From: an uncultured Lachnospiraceae bacterium
GTDB taxonomy: Bacteria > Bacillota > Clostridia > Lachnospirales > Lachnospiraceae
Assembly (NCBI GenBank): GCA_910585295.1
Contig: CAJUDE010000032.1
Location: forward strand, 1-63,875
Length of the DNA stretch: 63,875 nt
Direction: 5' to 3'
Position 1 is the stretch's first letter, and the number at the start of each line of letters is the position of its first letter. This document shows positions 7,600-16,189 of this stretch, piece after piece. The notes under the pieces were generated by a model. The model saw only the letters and a list, made by a program, of their open reading frames with translations, was not told the origin of the DNA and did not search any database. A program made the position numbers and the translations under genes.

Positions 7600-7830
7600 C
7601 CCAGCGAAGCGCGGGTACTGAGGCGAAAAAGAAATATGCCGCTAAAGCAGACCGCCGCAGGCGGAGAATCCTGCAGGGCAGGATTCTTTGTTCTTATATA
7701 GGAAACTTTGTTCCCTATATAAAAACCCTCCAGGCGGACGCGCACTCGCGCGAAACGGAGATTTGTCGCAAGCGACCGCGCTCGGCGCAGGAATGTGCTT
7801 TGCACATTCTTTGTTCTTATCAGGAAAGAT
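7600..7830. repeat. Mosaic of palindromic units (locus C)
   Basis: This gene-free stretch is a chain of hairpins: CCGCC/GGCGG near 7650; AATCCTGC/GCAGGATT near 7668-7686; ATATAGG/CCTATAT near 7696-7720; and GAATGTGC/GCACATTC at 7791-7809. A module at 7736-7789 beginning GGACGCGCACTCGCGCGAA has a diverged counterpart at 61214-61266, and the 7791-7826 module resembles 61121-61159. I see no credible gene here. Confidence 0.65.
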
Positions 7831-7866
7831 GCCTGCCCACTTTGCTCCAGAAAAAGGAAAAAACAT

Positions 7867-7895
7867 TTGATATTTCATAAGTTACATTATACAAT
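7867..7895 (+). promoter_or_regulatory. Promoter of the transglutaminase-like gene pair
   Basis: TTGATA (7867-7872), 17 bp, TACAAT (7890-7895). The start codon follows 49 bp later. It would drive both 7944-10742 and 10775-13348. Confidence 0.65.
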
Positions 7896-7943
7896 AAAGG
7901 TAACCCGTAACATAAATGTCTTGTAGCCAAAGGAGCGAATGTT

Positions 7944-10742
7944 ATGAAGAAAAAAATGTTTTTTCTAATTTTGCTGTTCCTATGCCTGTTTGGAGGGACG
8001 GCGTATGCAGCGCCTGTTTCAGAAAATTTGAAAACAGGATCTATGGAATTGACAGAGGAAAACCGTTATGACCCGGTTTACTACCAAACGCCAGAAGAGG
8101 TTTGCCCATCCAATGGCGGGGGTAAATTCCGCTCTGCCAGGGAAGGGGTTAATTTTGAAGAATGCCTGGTCAACGGATGGGAGGGATTTCAGGATAAGAT
8201 TGATGTGTCTGCCTATAATATTCCAGAAAGTGAGGCAGTGCAAAGATATTTTCAAGTATTAAATAACCACCCTTCCATATTTTATGTAGACAATTATGTT
8301 AGATGGGGGTCTAATGCAGGCATAATAAAATATTTTTCCGTTACTTATACTGATACACAAGCAAATGTCGCTGCCCAGAAGGAAGCCTTCCAGCGGGAAT
8401 TGGAAAAAGCGTTGGAATACGTGGACCCTTCCATGGCAGAAGTGGAAAAGGCGTTGGCAGTGCATGATTACTTGGTGCTGGAATGTGAATATGATTATGA
8501 AAGGTATTTAACGGACATCAATACGGTGCCGCCAGCTTCCCATACTGCCTATGGGGCGTTAGTCAGCAAAATTGCAGTTTGCGACGGCTATGCCAAGGCG
8601 TATGCGTCTATTATGCAGGAACTTGGGATTGACTGCACGATTGTGTCAAGCGATGCCATGAGCCATGCCTGGAACCTGGTATCCCTTGGCGGGAAGTGGT
8701 ACCATGTGGACGCCACTTGGGATGACCCTACCTGGGATAGGGTTGGGCGCGTGAGCCATAGTTATTTCCTGTTGAGCGACGCAGTGATTTCTGATGCTGG
8801 CCATAAACATACAGGCTGGGGAAATAATGGGTGCGTTGCGGATTCTACCTTATATGACAAGGCGTTTTGGTCTAGCGTGGGTTCTGCAATTTGCTATTAC
8901 CAGGGGGATTGGTATTATGCCCAATATAGCGAAGGCACAAGCTTAATGAAGAAAACAGAACTTTTGGGCAGCCAGGAGGAGGCTATTTATACAGACGCCG
9001 AGCCGTGGAATGGATATTTGCCAGGTTATATATGCCTGGATTTGGCAAAAGATAAGCTTTATTTTAATACTAGGACAGATATCCGCAGGCTCGAAGAGGA
9101 CGGGACTGCTACAGTGGTGTATGGGCCAAGCCTGTCAGGGAACCAGTTGGTTTTTGGGTTTACCGTAAGGGAGGCGGAGTCCGACCTGCAATTGTGCTAT
9201 GCCCTTCAGGGTACGCCAAACCTGGCTGGAAAACAGACGGTGTATTCCCATATCCTGCTAGAAATCACAGGGATTACGGCAGAAAACCTGGAGGTTGTTT
9301 ATGACGGGCTTCCCAAGCAGATTACCGTGCAGGGGACAAAGGAAGGCGACAGCATTACTTACAAGGTGAACGGGATATACCAGGCTCAGCAGCCAGTGAT
9401 GAAAGATGCTGGGACATACCAGGTAGGGTATAAAGTTTTGCGTAATGGGAGCGACAGCTTTTTTGGAACAGCCCAGGTAGTGATTAAAAAGGCAAAGCCA
9501 GCTTATGATATCCCTGAGGGGTTAAAAGGGAGCAGCGGAAGCTTGTTAGGCAGCGTGAAGCTTCCAACAGGGTTTACTTGGGAGACAGACACAAATACCG
9601 AGCTGGTTCAGGAAGGGGAATATACGTATCAGGCGTCCTATACGCCAGAAGACACCAATAATTATGAAACCGTTCCTAACATTTCTGTAAAAGTAGTGGT
9701 AAATTGCCCAGGGCATCAATATGAATCTAAAGTGACTGTGGAACCTACCACAACACAGAAGGGTGAGAAGCAATTCAACTGTAAAATATGTAAAGACACT
9801 TATACAGAAGAGATAGAGACGCTTTTGCCCGATGGGACCGAGAAACCAGGAGATACGGAGAATCCAGGGGAAACGGAGAACCCAGGCGATACGGAGAAGC
9901 CAGACAACACAGAGAAGCCAGGGGAAACGGAGAACCCAGGCGATACCGAAAATCCAGGGGGAACCGAGGATCCAGACAACACAGAGAAGCCAGACGATAC
10001 GGAGAACCCAGGGGGAACCGAGAAGCCAGACGATACACAGGAACCGGGGGAACCCGAGAATCCCGATGAGGAGGATCCAGGAAATACAGAGGAACCAGGT
10101 GGTTCAGAGGACCCTGGAAACAATGGGGACTCTGGGAACGCAGGCAATTCCGGGATTACAGGGAAGCCTGGGAACACCACAACCACAATGCTAAAAAAGG
10201 CAACTGGCTTAAAAGTAAGGACAGCGTCTGCAACTTCCTTGAAATTTACTTGGAAAAAAGTGCAGGGGGTAAAATATCAGCTAACGCTATACAAAGGGGC
10301 TGCAAAGGTTTCTCAGAAAAATACAGGGAATAGCGCCTATACATTTAAGAAATTAAAGCCGGCGACAATTTATACATTAAAAGTAACCCCTTATCTGGAA
10401 GCCAATGGAAGGAATTTGTATGCTTCTGGGGATACAGCCATAAAATCAGCGACAGCCCCAGAAAAGCCTAAGCTGGTTTCTGTAAAGAAAACGGGCAAAG
10501 CCAAAGGGAAGGCAGCCTGGAAAAAAGTGGCGGGAGCCGATGGCTATGAAGTTTCCATGCGGGTTGGAAAAGGAAGCTATAAAACGGTAAAAGAAATTTC
10601 TAAAGGAAATAAAATAACTTTTACAAAGTCAGGCTTAAAGAAGGGCAAGAGTTATAGCTTCCGTATACGGGCTTATAAAAAAGTTGGTACAAAAAAAGTA
10701 TTTGGAAATTACAGCAATGCCATATCTTTCAAACTAAAATAA
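7944..10742 (+). CDS. Secreted transglutaminase-like surface protein with fibronectin-III-like C-terminus
   Basis: A 932-residue exported protein. A signal peptide covers residues 1-22 (basic start, hydrophobic core, AYA-A cleavage). Residues about 150-290 form a transglutaminase-like cysteine protease fold with an intact triad: C213 in VCDGYAK, H241 in HAWN and D256 in HVDATWDDP. A central region (about 300-440) has beta-propeller-like features. It is followed by an MBG-like beta domain (about 445-520), a CPGHQ...CKIC putative metal site, a Pro/Glu/Thr linker of about 95 residues with a 6-residue period, and two fibronectin-III-like modules. No LPXTG motif or transmembrane anchor was seen. 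The substrate is unknown; family members hydrolyse or crosslink peptides. AGGAGCG precedes the ATG. It is a tandem paralog of the next gene. Confidence 0.85.
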   Translation: MKKKMFFLILLFLCLFGGTAYAAPVSENLKTGSMELTEENRYDPVYYQTPEEVCPSNGGGKFRSAREGVNFEECLVNGWEGFQDKIDVSAYNIPESEAVQRYFQVLNNHPSIFYVDNYVRWGSNAGIIKYFSVTYTDTQANVAAQKEAFQRELEKALEYVDPSMAEVEKALAVHDYLVLECEYDYERYLTDINTVPPASHTAYGALVSKIAVCDGYAKAYASIMQELGIDCTIVSSDAMSHAWNLVSLGGKWYHVDATWDDPTWDRVGRVSHSYFLLSDAVISDAGHKHTGWGNNGCVADSTLYDKAFWSSVGSAICYYQGDWYYAQYSEGTSLMKKTELLGSQEEAIYTDAEPWNGYLPGYICLDLAKDKLYFNTRTDIRRLEEDGTATVVYGPSLSGNQLVFGFTVREAESDLQLCYALQGTPNLAGKQTVYSHILLEITGITAENLEVVYDGLPKQITVQGTKEGDSITYKVNGIYQAQQPVMKDAGTYQVGYKVLRNGSDSFFGTAQVVIKKAKPAYDIPEGLKGSSGSLLGSVKLPTGFTWETDTNTELVQEGEYTYQASYTPEDTNNYETVPNISVKVVVNCPGHQYESKVTVEPTTTQKGEKQFNCKICKDTYTEEIETLLPDGTEKPGDTENPGETENPGDTEKPDNTEKPGETENPGDTENPGGTEDPDNTEKPDDTENPGGTEKPDDTQEPGEPENPDEEDPGNTEEPGGSEDPGNNGDSGNAGNSGITGKPGNTTTTMLKKATGLKVRTASATSLKFTWKKVQGVKYQLTLYKGAAKVSQKNTGNSAYTFKKLKPATIYTLKVTPYLEANGRNLYASGDTAIKSATAPEKPKLVSVKKTGKAKGKAAWKKVAGADGYEVSMRVGKGSYKTVKEISKGNKITFTKSGLKKGKSYSFRIRAYKKVGTKKVFGNYSNAISFKLK
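9840..10090 (+). repeat. In-gene 18-bp minisatellite encoding a Pro/Glu/Thr linker
   Basis: The coding sequence repeats an 18-bp unit (six residues of the form T-E-x-P-x-x, for example TENPGD, TEKPGE and TENPGG) about 14 times with drift. The tract is absent from the paralog, where a Gly/Thr/Asn linker occupies the same place. Long reading frames on the opposite strand here are by-products of this repeat. Confidence 0.85.
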
Positions 10743-10774
10743 ATATAAGCAGTTATTAAAAAGGAGCGAACACT

Positions 10775-13348
10775 ATGAAGAAAAAACTGTTATTTCCGGT
10801 TTTGCTGTTAACATGCCTGTTGGGCAAGACGGCATATGCAGCGCCAGTTTCGGAAAGCGTAACTACAGAGTCTGTGGAATTGACGGAGGAAAACCGTTAT
10901 GACCCTGTATATTACCAGGAACCAGAAGAAATCTACCCGTCAACGGGAAGTTCTAAGCCCCGTTCTGCAAAGGCGGGTGTTCCACTGGAAGAATGCCTGG
11001 TAAATGCCTGGGAAACGTTTCAGGCTGAGGTTGATGTGTCAGCATACAATATTCCTGTGGGAGAAGCGTCAGAAAAGTATTTTCAGATATTGAACAGCCA
11101 TCCTTCCATATTTTATGTAAAAAGTGAGGTTGTCTACTCTTATTCTTCTAATGGCATGGTAATGAGGTATCATATTACTTATACAGATACACAAGAGAAT
11201 GTCAGCGCCCAAAAGGCGGTTTTTGACCAGGAAGTGCAGCGCGCTTTGAACTGCGTGGACCCTTCCATGACAGAAGTGGAGAAAGCGTTGGTGGTGCATG
11301 ATTATCTGGTATTGGAGTGCGAATATGACTATGAAAGGCTGCAAAGCGGTACGGTGCCAGATATCTCCCATAGCGCCTATGGCGCGCTGGTGGATAAAAT
11401 AGCGGTCTGTGATGGGTATTCCAAAGCCTATGGCAGCATTTTGGACCAACTTGGGATTGAAAGCACATTGGTGGCAAGCGATGCCATGAACCATGCCTGG
11501 AACCTAGTGTCCCTTGGCAGTAAGTGGTACCATGTGGACGCTACTTGGGATGACCCTACTTGGGACAATGTTGGGCGCGTGGGGCATAATTACTTCCTGT
11601 TAAGCGACACGGCGATTTCCGATAGCGGCCATAAACATACAGGCTGGGACAATCATGGGATTACTGCAGTTTCCACATTATATGACAATGCATTTTGGTC
11701 TGAGGTAAGTTCTGCATTTTGTTATCAGCAGGGAGATTGGTATTATGCCAAATATGACAAGGGAAGCCGGGAAACAAGTTTGGTCAAGAAGCCAGGGCTA
11801 TTGGAAGGGCAGGAAGAAACTGCCTATAAGGAAGGTGGGACATGGAATAATTATATCAATAGCTTCATGTACCTGGATTTAGCAAAAGATGGGCTGTATT
11901 TCAACACTAGGACAGATATCCGCAGGTTAGAGGATGACGGGACTGCCACTGTGGTGTATGAACCAGGCATGGCAGAAGAAAATTTAATTTTTGGCTTTAC
12001 CGTAAAAGAGGAAAATTCAGGGATGCAGCTATGTTATGCCCTTCAGGAAACGCCAAACCTTACTGCAAAACAGGTGGTGGATTCCTATACTATGCAGGAG
12101 ATAACAGGGATTGCCATAGACGGCTTAAAATTTGTTTATGATGGGCAGCCGAAACAGATTACGGTACAGGGAGTAAAGGAAGGCGACAGCATTACTTACA
12201 GGGTCGATGGGAAATACCAGGCAGAGCAGCCAGAGATGAAGGATGCAGGCACATATGAGGTAAGTTATAAGATTGGGCGGACTGGGTATGTGGGCTTTGT
12301 GGGGACGGCTCAGGTCGTGATTGAGAAGGCAACGCCAACCTATGTTGTCCCTGAAGGGTTAAAAGGCAGCAGCGGCAGCAAATTAAGCGAAGTGGAGTTG
12401 CCGGCAGGGTTTTCCTGGGAGCCAGATGGGGCAGCAAAATTGTCCAAGGAAGGCAAAAATACTTATTATGTTTCCTATACGCCAGAGGATACTAAGAATT
12501 ATAAGGTTGTCTCTAAGATTCCTGTGGAAGTGGCTGTTAGCTGCCCGGGCCATCAGTATGAATCTAAAGTGACTGTGGAGCCTACCACAACACAGAAGGG
12601 TGAGGAGACATATACCTGCAAACTGTGTGGGAATTCTTATACAAACGAATTGGAAAAATTGCCAGCCGGAGGGAACGGGAATACTGGAGATACTGGCAGT
12701 GGGGATACCGGGAATACCGGAGGAAGCGGCAGTACTGGAGGCGCCGGCGATATCCAGGGTGGGGATGGAAACGATGGCGCAGGAAGTGTGCAGGCGCCAA
12801 AGAAAGCTTCTGGCCTGAAAGTAAGCAAGGCGTCCAACAATTCCCTGAAATTCACCTGGAAAAAAGTGCAGGGGGTAAAATACAAGCTTGTGCTGTATAA
12901 GGGAACGGCAAAGATTTCCACCAAAAACACAGACAGCAATTCCTATACATTTAAGAAGTTAAAATCGGCAACGTATTATACTTTGGAAGTTACCCCTTAT
13001 GTGCAAAGCAAGAAAGGCAATGTGTATGCTTCTGGGAATACAACCATTCAGGCAGTGACGGCGCCAGAAAAGGCAAAATTAACTTCTGTAAAGAAAAATA
13101 GGAAAAACAAAGTGAAAGTTACCTGGAAGAAGGTGGCAAAGGCCGACGGCTATGAGGTCTCCATGCGGACTGGGAAAGGAAGCTATAAGGTGGTACAGAA
13201 ATTCTCCAAAGGGAAAGTAACCAATTTCACAAAGTCAGGCTTAAAGAGGGGGAAGAGTTACAGCTTCCGTGTCCGTGCATATAAGAAATTAGGGAACAGG
13301 CAGGTATTTGGAAGCTACAGCAATGTAAAATCAATAAAAATAAAGTAA
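10775..13348 (+). CDS. Secreted transglutaminase-like surface protein, tandem paralog
   Basis: An 857-residue exported protein with the same plan as its upstream neighbour: a signal peptide (1-22), a transglutaminase-like domain with C212, H240 and D255, an MBG-like domain, a CPGHQ...CKLC putative zinc site, a flexible linker, and two C-terminal fibronectin-III-like modules rich in Lys. Long stretches are identical between the two, for example the region around the catalytic Asp. The linker differs: here it is short and Gly/Thr/Asn/Ser-rich. It begins 32 bp after the first copy with AGGAGCG at the same spacing, so the pair is one transcript produced by gene duplication. The two may act on different partners; this is inference. 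Confidence 0.85.
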   Translation: MKKKLLFPVLLLTCLLGKTAYAAPVSESVTTESVELTEENRYDPVYYQEPEEIYPSTGSSKPRSAKAGVPLEECLVNAWETFQAEVDVSAYNIPVGEASEKYFQILNSHPSIFYVKSEVVYSYSSNGMVMRYHITYTDTQENVSAQKAVFDQEVQRALNCVDPSMTEVEKALVVHDYLVLECEYDYERLQSGTVPDISHSAYGALVDKIAVCDGYSKAYGSILDQLGIESTLVASDAMNHAWNLVSLGSKWYHVDATWDDPTWDNVGRVGHNYFLLSDTAISDSGHKHTGWDNHGITAVSTLYDNAFWSEVSSAFCYQQGDWYYAKYDKGSRETSLVKKPGLLEGQEETAYKEGGTWNNYINSFMYLDLAKDGLYFNTRTDIRRLEDDGTATVVYEPGMAEENLIFGFTVKEENSGMQLCYALQETPNLTAKQVVDSYTMQEITGIAIDGLKFVYDGQPKQITVQGVKEGDSITYRVDGKYQAEQPEMKDAGTYEVSYKIGRTGYVGFVGTAQVVIEKATPTYVVPEGLKGSSGSKLSEVELPAGFSWEPDGAAKLSKEGKNTYYVSYTPEDTKNYKVVSKIPVEVAVSCPGHQYESKVTVEPTTTQKGEETYTCKLCGNSYTNELEKLPAGGNGNTGDTGSGDTGNTGGSGSTGGAGDIQGGDGNDGAGSVQAPKKASGLKVSKASNNSLKFTWKKVQGVKYKLVLYKGTAKISTKNTDSNSYTFKKLKSATYYTLEVTPYVQSKKGNVYASGNTTIQAVTAPEKAKLTSVKKNRKNKVKVTWKKVAKADGYEVSMRTGKGSYKVVQKFSKGKVTNFTKSGLKRGKSYSFRVRAYKKLGNRQVFGSYSNVKSIKIK

Positions 13349-13378
13349 CCAATGGCAGGGCGTGCCAGGGCAAACCGC

Positions 13379-13425
13379 AGGCGCGTCCTGTATCCATGGC
13401 GGTAGAAAATACGCGGGGCGCGCCT
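13379..13425 (+). terminator. Hairpin after the transglutaminase pair, probable weak terminator
   Basis: AGGCGCGTCC (13379-13388) pairs with GGGGCGCGCCT (13416-13425) over 10 bp with one G-T pair. It is followed by TCTATTGTT, a poor T-run, so termination may be incomplete or factor-assisted. Confidence 0.45.
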
Positions 13426-13432
13426 TCTATTG

Positions 13433-13461
13433 TTGACAGACGAGGCAAGAATGGTTAGAAT
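13433..13461 (+). promoter_or_regulatory. Promoter of trpS
   Basis: Consensus TTGACA (13433-13438), 17 bp, TAGAAT (13456-13461). The predicted start is about 35 nt before the trpS ATG. The leader is too short for a T-box, and none was seen. Confidence 0.8.
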
Positions 13462-13502
13462 AAAGCGTATAAAAATTTGCAGACAGACGAGGAAAAATTG
13501 TT

Positions 13503-14585
13503 ATGGGTAAAGTTATTTTAACAGGCGACAGGCCGACCGGGAAGCTCCATGTAGGGCATTATGTGGGGTCTGTACGGCCTAGGGTAGAATTGCAGAATTC
13601 TGGTGAATATGAAAAAATATTTATTATGATTGCAGATGCGCAGGCATTGACAGATAATGCGGACAATCCAGAGAAAGTGCGCCAGAATGTGGTGGAAGTG
13701 GCGTTGGATTATATGGCATGCGGGTTAGACCCGGCAAAGTCAACATTGTTTATCCAGTCACAGGTCCCCCAGTTGTGCGAGCTGTCTTTTTATTACATGA
13801 ATTTGGTAACTGTGTCGCGGCTGCAGCGTAACCCTACCGTGAAGGCAGAAATTAAGATGCGTAATTTTGAAACCAGCATACCAGTTGGGTTTTTTACCTA
13901 TCCAATTAGCCAGGCTGCAGACATTACGGCATTTAAGGCGACCACTGTCCCAGTAGGGGAGGATCAGCTCCCGATGATTGAGCAGACCAGGGAAATTGTG
14001 CATAAATTTAATTCCATCTATGGGGAGACGTTGGTAGAGCCACAAGAGCTGTTGTCAAAGAACCAGGCATGCATGAGGCTTCCAGGCATTGATGGGAAAG
14101 CAAAAATGAGCAAATCTTTAGGGAACTGCATCTATTTGTCTGAAGAAGCGGACGATATTAAGAAAAAAGTCATGAGCATGTTTACTGACCCCAACCATTT
14201 GCGTGTGGAAGACCCTGGGTCTTTGGAGGGGAATACGGTATTTACCTATCTGGATGCGTTTTGCAAGGACGGGCATTTTGAAGAATACCTGCCGGAATAT
14301 GCAAATCTGGACGAATTGAAAGCCCATTACCAAAGAGGCGGGCTTGGGGACGTAAAAGTTAAGAAATTCCTAAATAATGTGCTGCAAGAAGCGCTAGAGC
14401 CAATCCGAAACCGCAGGAAAGAACTGCAGAAAGATATCCCTTATGTATATGAAGTGTTAAAGAAGGGCAGTGAGAAGGCAGAGGAAGTGGCGGCCAAAAC
14501 TTTAGACGAGGTGCGCAGCTCCATGAAAATCAATTATTTTGCCGATACAGAATTAATCCGGCAGCAGGCAGAAAAATTTAAGTAG
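13503..14585 (+). CDS. trpS: Tryptophan-tRNA ligase
   Basis: A 360-residue class I aminoacyl-tRNA synthetase that charges tRNA-Trp. The ATP-binding HIGH-type motif is PTGKLHVGHY (residues 11-20), and the KMSKS loop is exact at 201-205. Neighbouring signatures include IADAQALTDN and the tryptophan-binding region VPVGEDQLPMIEQTREI. It is slightly longer than the B. subtilis form (330) but within the family range. It has its own strong promoter and its own terminator, so it is monocistronic. Confidence 0.96.
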   Translation: MGKVILTGDRPTGKLHVGHYVGSVRPRVELQNSGEYEKIFIMIADAQALTDNADNPEKVRQNVVEVALDYMACGLDPAKSTLFIQSQVPQLCELSFYYMNLVTVSRLQRNPTVKAEIKMRNFETSIPVGFFTYPISQAADITAFKATTVPVGEDQLPMIEQTREIVHKFNSIYGETLVEPQELLSKNQACMRLPGIDGKAKMSKSLGNCIYLSEEADDIKKKVMSMFTDPNHLRVEDPGSLEGNTVFTYLDAFCKDGHFEEYLPEYANLDELKAHYQRGGLGDVKVKKFLNNVLQEALEPIRNRRKELQKDIPYVYEVLKKGSEKAEEVAAKTLDEVRSSMKINYFADTELIRQQAEKFK

Positions 14586-14624
14586 GCGGCAGGCATTCGC
14601 CAAGTCAGATGCCCAGCAGCAAGC

Positions 14625-14674
14625 AAGTATCAGATATGGAAATCCAGGAAGGAGTCTATATCTGATGCTTTTTT
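14625..14674 (+). terminator. Rho-independent terminator of trpS
   Basis: AAGTATCAGATAT (14625-14637) pairs with ATATCTGATGCTT (14658-14670) over 13 bp with one G-T pair, leading into TTTTTT. Confidence 0.85.
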
Positions 14675-14676
14675 CA

Positions 14677-14682
14677 TATAAT
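14677..14682 (+). promoter_or_regulatory. Possible -10 element of the D-Ala-D-Ala carboxypeptidase gene
   Basis: A perfect TATAAT lies just after the trpS terminator. No good -35 is present at 17 bp. If used, transcription would begin near 14689, which rules out the ATG at 14681 and supports the ATG at 14720. Confidence 0.4.
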
Positions 14683-14719
14683 GAAAAGAAATATACGACC
14701 TTTATGGAAGCGTGCAGAT

Positions 14720-16033
14720 ATGGTAAAATTAAACAATGTGAAAGGATTAAAATTATTTTCAGCAAAATGCTTTGCAGCAATATTGGCGAGCTTGGTTCTG
14801 TTCTGGGGGCCAGGCGGGGCAGGGATGGAGGCCTTTGCAGAAGGAAATCCCGAGGAAAGCCCTATGCAGGAAGACGCCCAGCCAAACTTTAACTTGTATG
14901 CCAGGTCGGCAGTGCTGATGGATGCGTCAAGCGGCAGGGTTCTGTATGAGAAAAATGGGTATGAGCATATGCCGAATGCCAGCACCACTAAGATTATGAC
15001 GTGTATCCTGGCATTGGAGCAGGGGGATTTGGAAAGTGAAGTGAAGGTCAGCAGCTATGCGGCGTCTATGCCCCAAGTACGCCTGGGGATGAGCAAGGAT
15101 GACACCTTCCGGCTAAAAGACCTGTTGTATTCTTTAATGTTAGAATCCCACAATGATTCGGCAGTGGCGATAGCGGAGCATATCGGCGGGTCGGTAGAAG
15201 GGTTTGCAGAAAAAATGAACAAAAAAGCCAAGGACCTAGGATGTAAGGACACTTACTTTATAACGCCTAACGGATTAGACGCCACCAATGAGTCAGGGGT
15301 GCATGGGACAACAGCGGCGGATTTGGCAAGGATTATGGGCTACTGCATCCAGAATAAAGAGTTTTTGGAGATTACCCGAACGCCTGCCTACCAATTTGCC
15401 AACCTTGCCGGGACGAAGCAGTATAATTGCACGAACCATAATGCATTCCTGCAGATGATGGAAGGGGCGCTGTCTGGGAAAACAGGGTTTACTGGGAATG
15501 CGGGCTATTGCTATGTGGGGGCGCTTCAACGGGACGACCGCACATTTATTGTCGCGCTCCTTGCCTGTGGATGGCCAAACAATAAGACGTATAAATGGTC
15601 TGACACAAAGGCGCTGATGAATTATGGATTGGAGAAATACCATTGCGAGGATGTTTATGAATACGACAAGGAATTCCCGCCAATCAAGGTGGAGCAGGCG
15701 GAGCCAGAAAATGGGAGGCTCTATCAGGAAGTGACGGTCCCTGTGGATATTCAGGAAGAACGTATCCGGGTATTGAAACGGGAAGATGAAGAGGTGCGTA
15801 CCATTTATGAGCTTCCAGAGTCGGTGCAGGCTCCAGTGGAGATGGGGCAGCAGCTTGGCCGGGTGACCTATTACCTTGGGGAGCGGCAGATTGCAGAAAT
15901 TCCAATTGTGGCAAAAAAAGCGGTGAAGGAGTTAAAGCCCTCCTGGTATAAAGAGTACCTGCTGAAGTTGTTTTTTATGGAAAAAGAATTGAATTTTGCA
16001 GAGGAAGGGGATAAAAAGGATGGCATATTTTAG
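14720..16033 (+). CDS. dacF: Serine-type D-Ala-D-Ala carboxypeptidase (low-molecular-weight PBP)
   Basis: A 437-residue exported enzyme that trims the terminal D-Ala from peptidoglycan stem peptides. The N-terminal hydrophobic segment (about residues 15-40, ending near AFA-E) is a signal peptide. The penicillin-binding motifs are complete: S88-T-T-K91, SHN in LESHNDSA, and KTG in SGKTGFT. A C-terminal beta-rich domain follows, with a final segment that may associate with the membrane. The reading frame also opens at 14681, but that ATG has no Shine-Dalgarno site and overlaps a -10 element; 14720 has GGAAG upstream. The symbol reflects similarity to the DacF/PBP5 group and is less certain than the function. 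Confidence 0.9.
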   Translation: MVKLNNVKGLKLFSAKCFAAILASLVLFWGPGGAGMEAFAEGNPEESPMQEDAQPNFNLYARSAVLMDASSGRVLYEKNGYEHMPNASTTKIMTCILALEQGDLESEVKVSSYAASMPQVRLGMSKDDTFRLKDLLYSLMLESHNDSAVAIAEHIGGSVEGFAEKMNKKAKDLGCKDTYFITPNGLDATNESGVHGTTAADLARIMGYCIQNKEFLEITRTPAYQFANLAGTKQYNCTNHNAFLQMMEGALSGKTGFTGNAGYCYVGALQRDDRTFIVALLACGWPNNKTYKWSDTKALMNYGLEKYHCEDVYEYDKEFPPIKVEQAEPENGRLYQEVTVPVDIQEERIRVLKREDEEVRTIYELPESVQAPVEMGQQLGRVTYYLGERQIAEIPIVAKKAVKELKPSWYKEYLLKLFFMEKELNFAEEGDKKDGIF

Positions 16034-16104
16034 GGAAAACGACTAAATTTCTGCTGTATTTATGGTATTAGTGAAAAATTTAACATATTTATGAGAAATA
16101 TCTA

Positions 16105-16133
16105 TTGAAAAACTTCGTCAAAAGAGATACAAT
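16105..16133 (+). promoter_or_regulatory. Promoter of the Na+-decarboxylase operon
   Basis: TTGAAA (16105-16110), 17 bp, TACAAT (16128-16133), inside a very AT-rich 156-bp gap. The first ATG is 57 bp downstream. Confidence 0.75.
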
Positions 16134-16189
16134 TACAATCGGAAGAAAATTTTGAAAAATTTAATAAAATACATATGGAGGTTTAAGCA

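Noticed and set aside
9800..10186. Opposite-strand Pro/Ser/Gly-rich frames over the 18-bp repeat
   Set aside because: They arise because the repeat length is a multiple of three, leaving every frame open; composition is an artefact and there is no ribosome-binding site context.
13349..13502. T-box leader upstream of trpS
   Set aside because: The promoter at 13433-13461 leaves only about 35 nt of leader, and no T-box sequence or antiterminator is visible.
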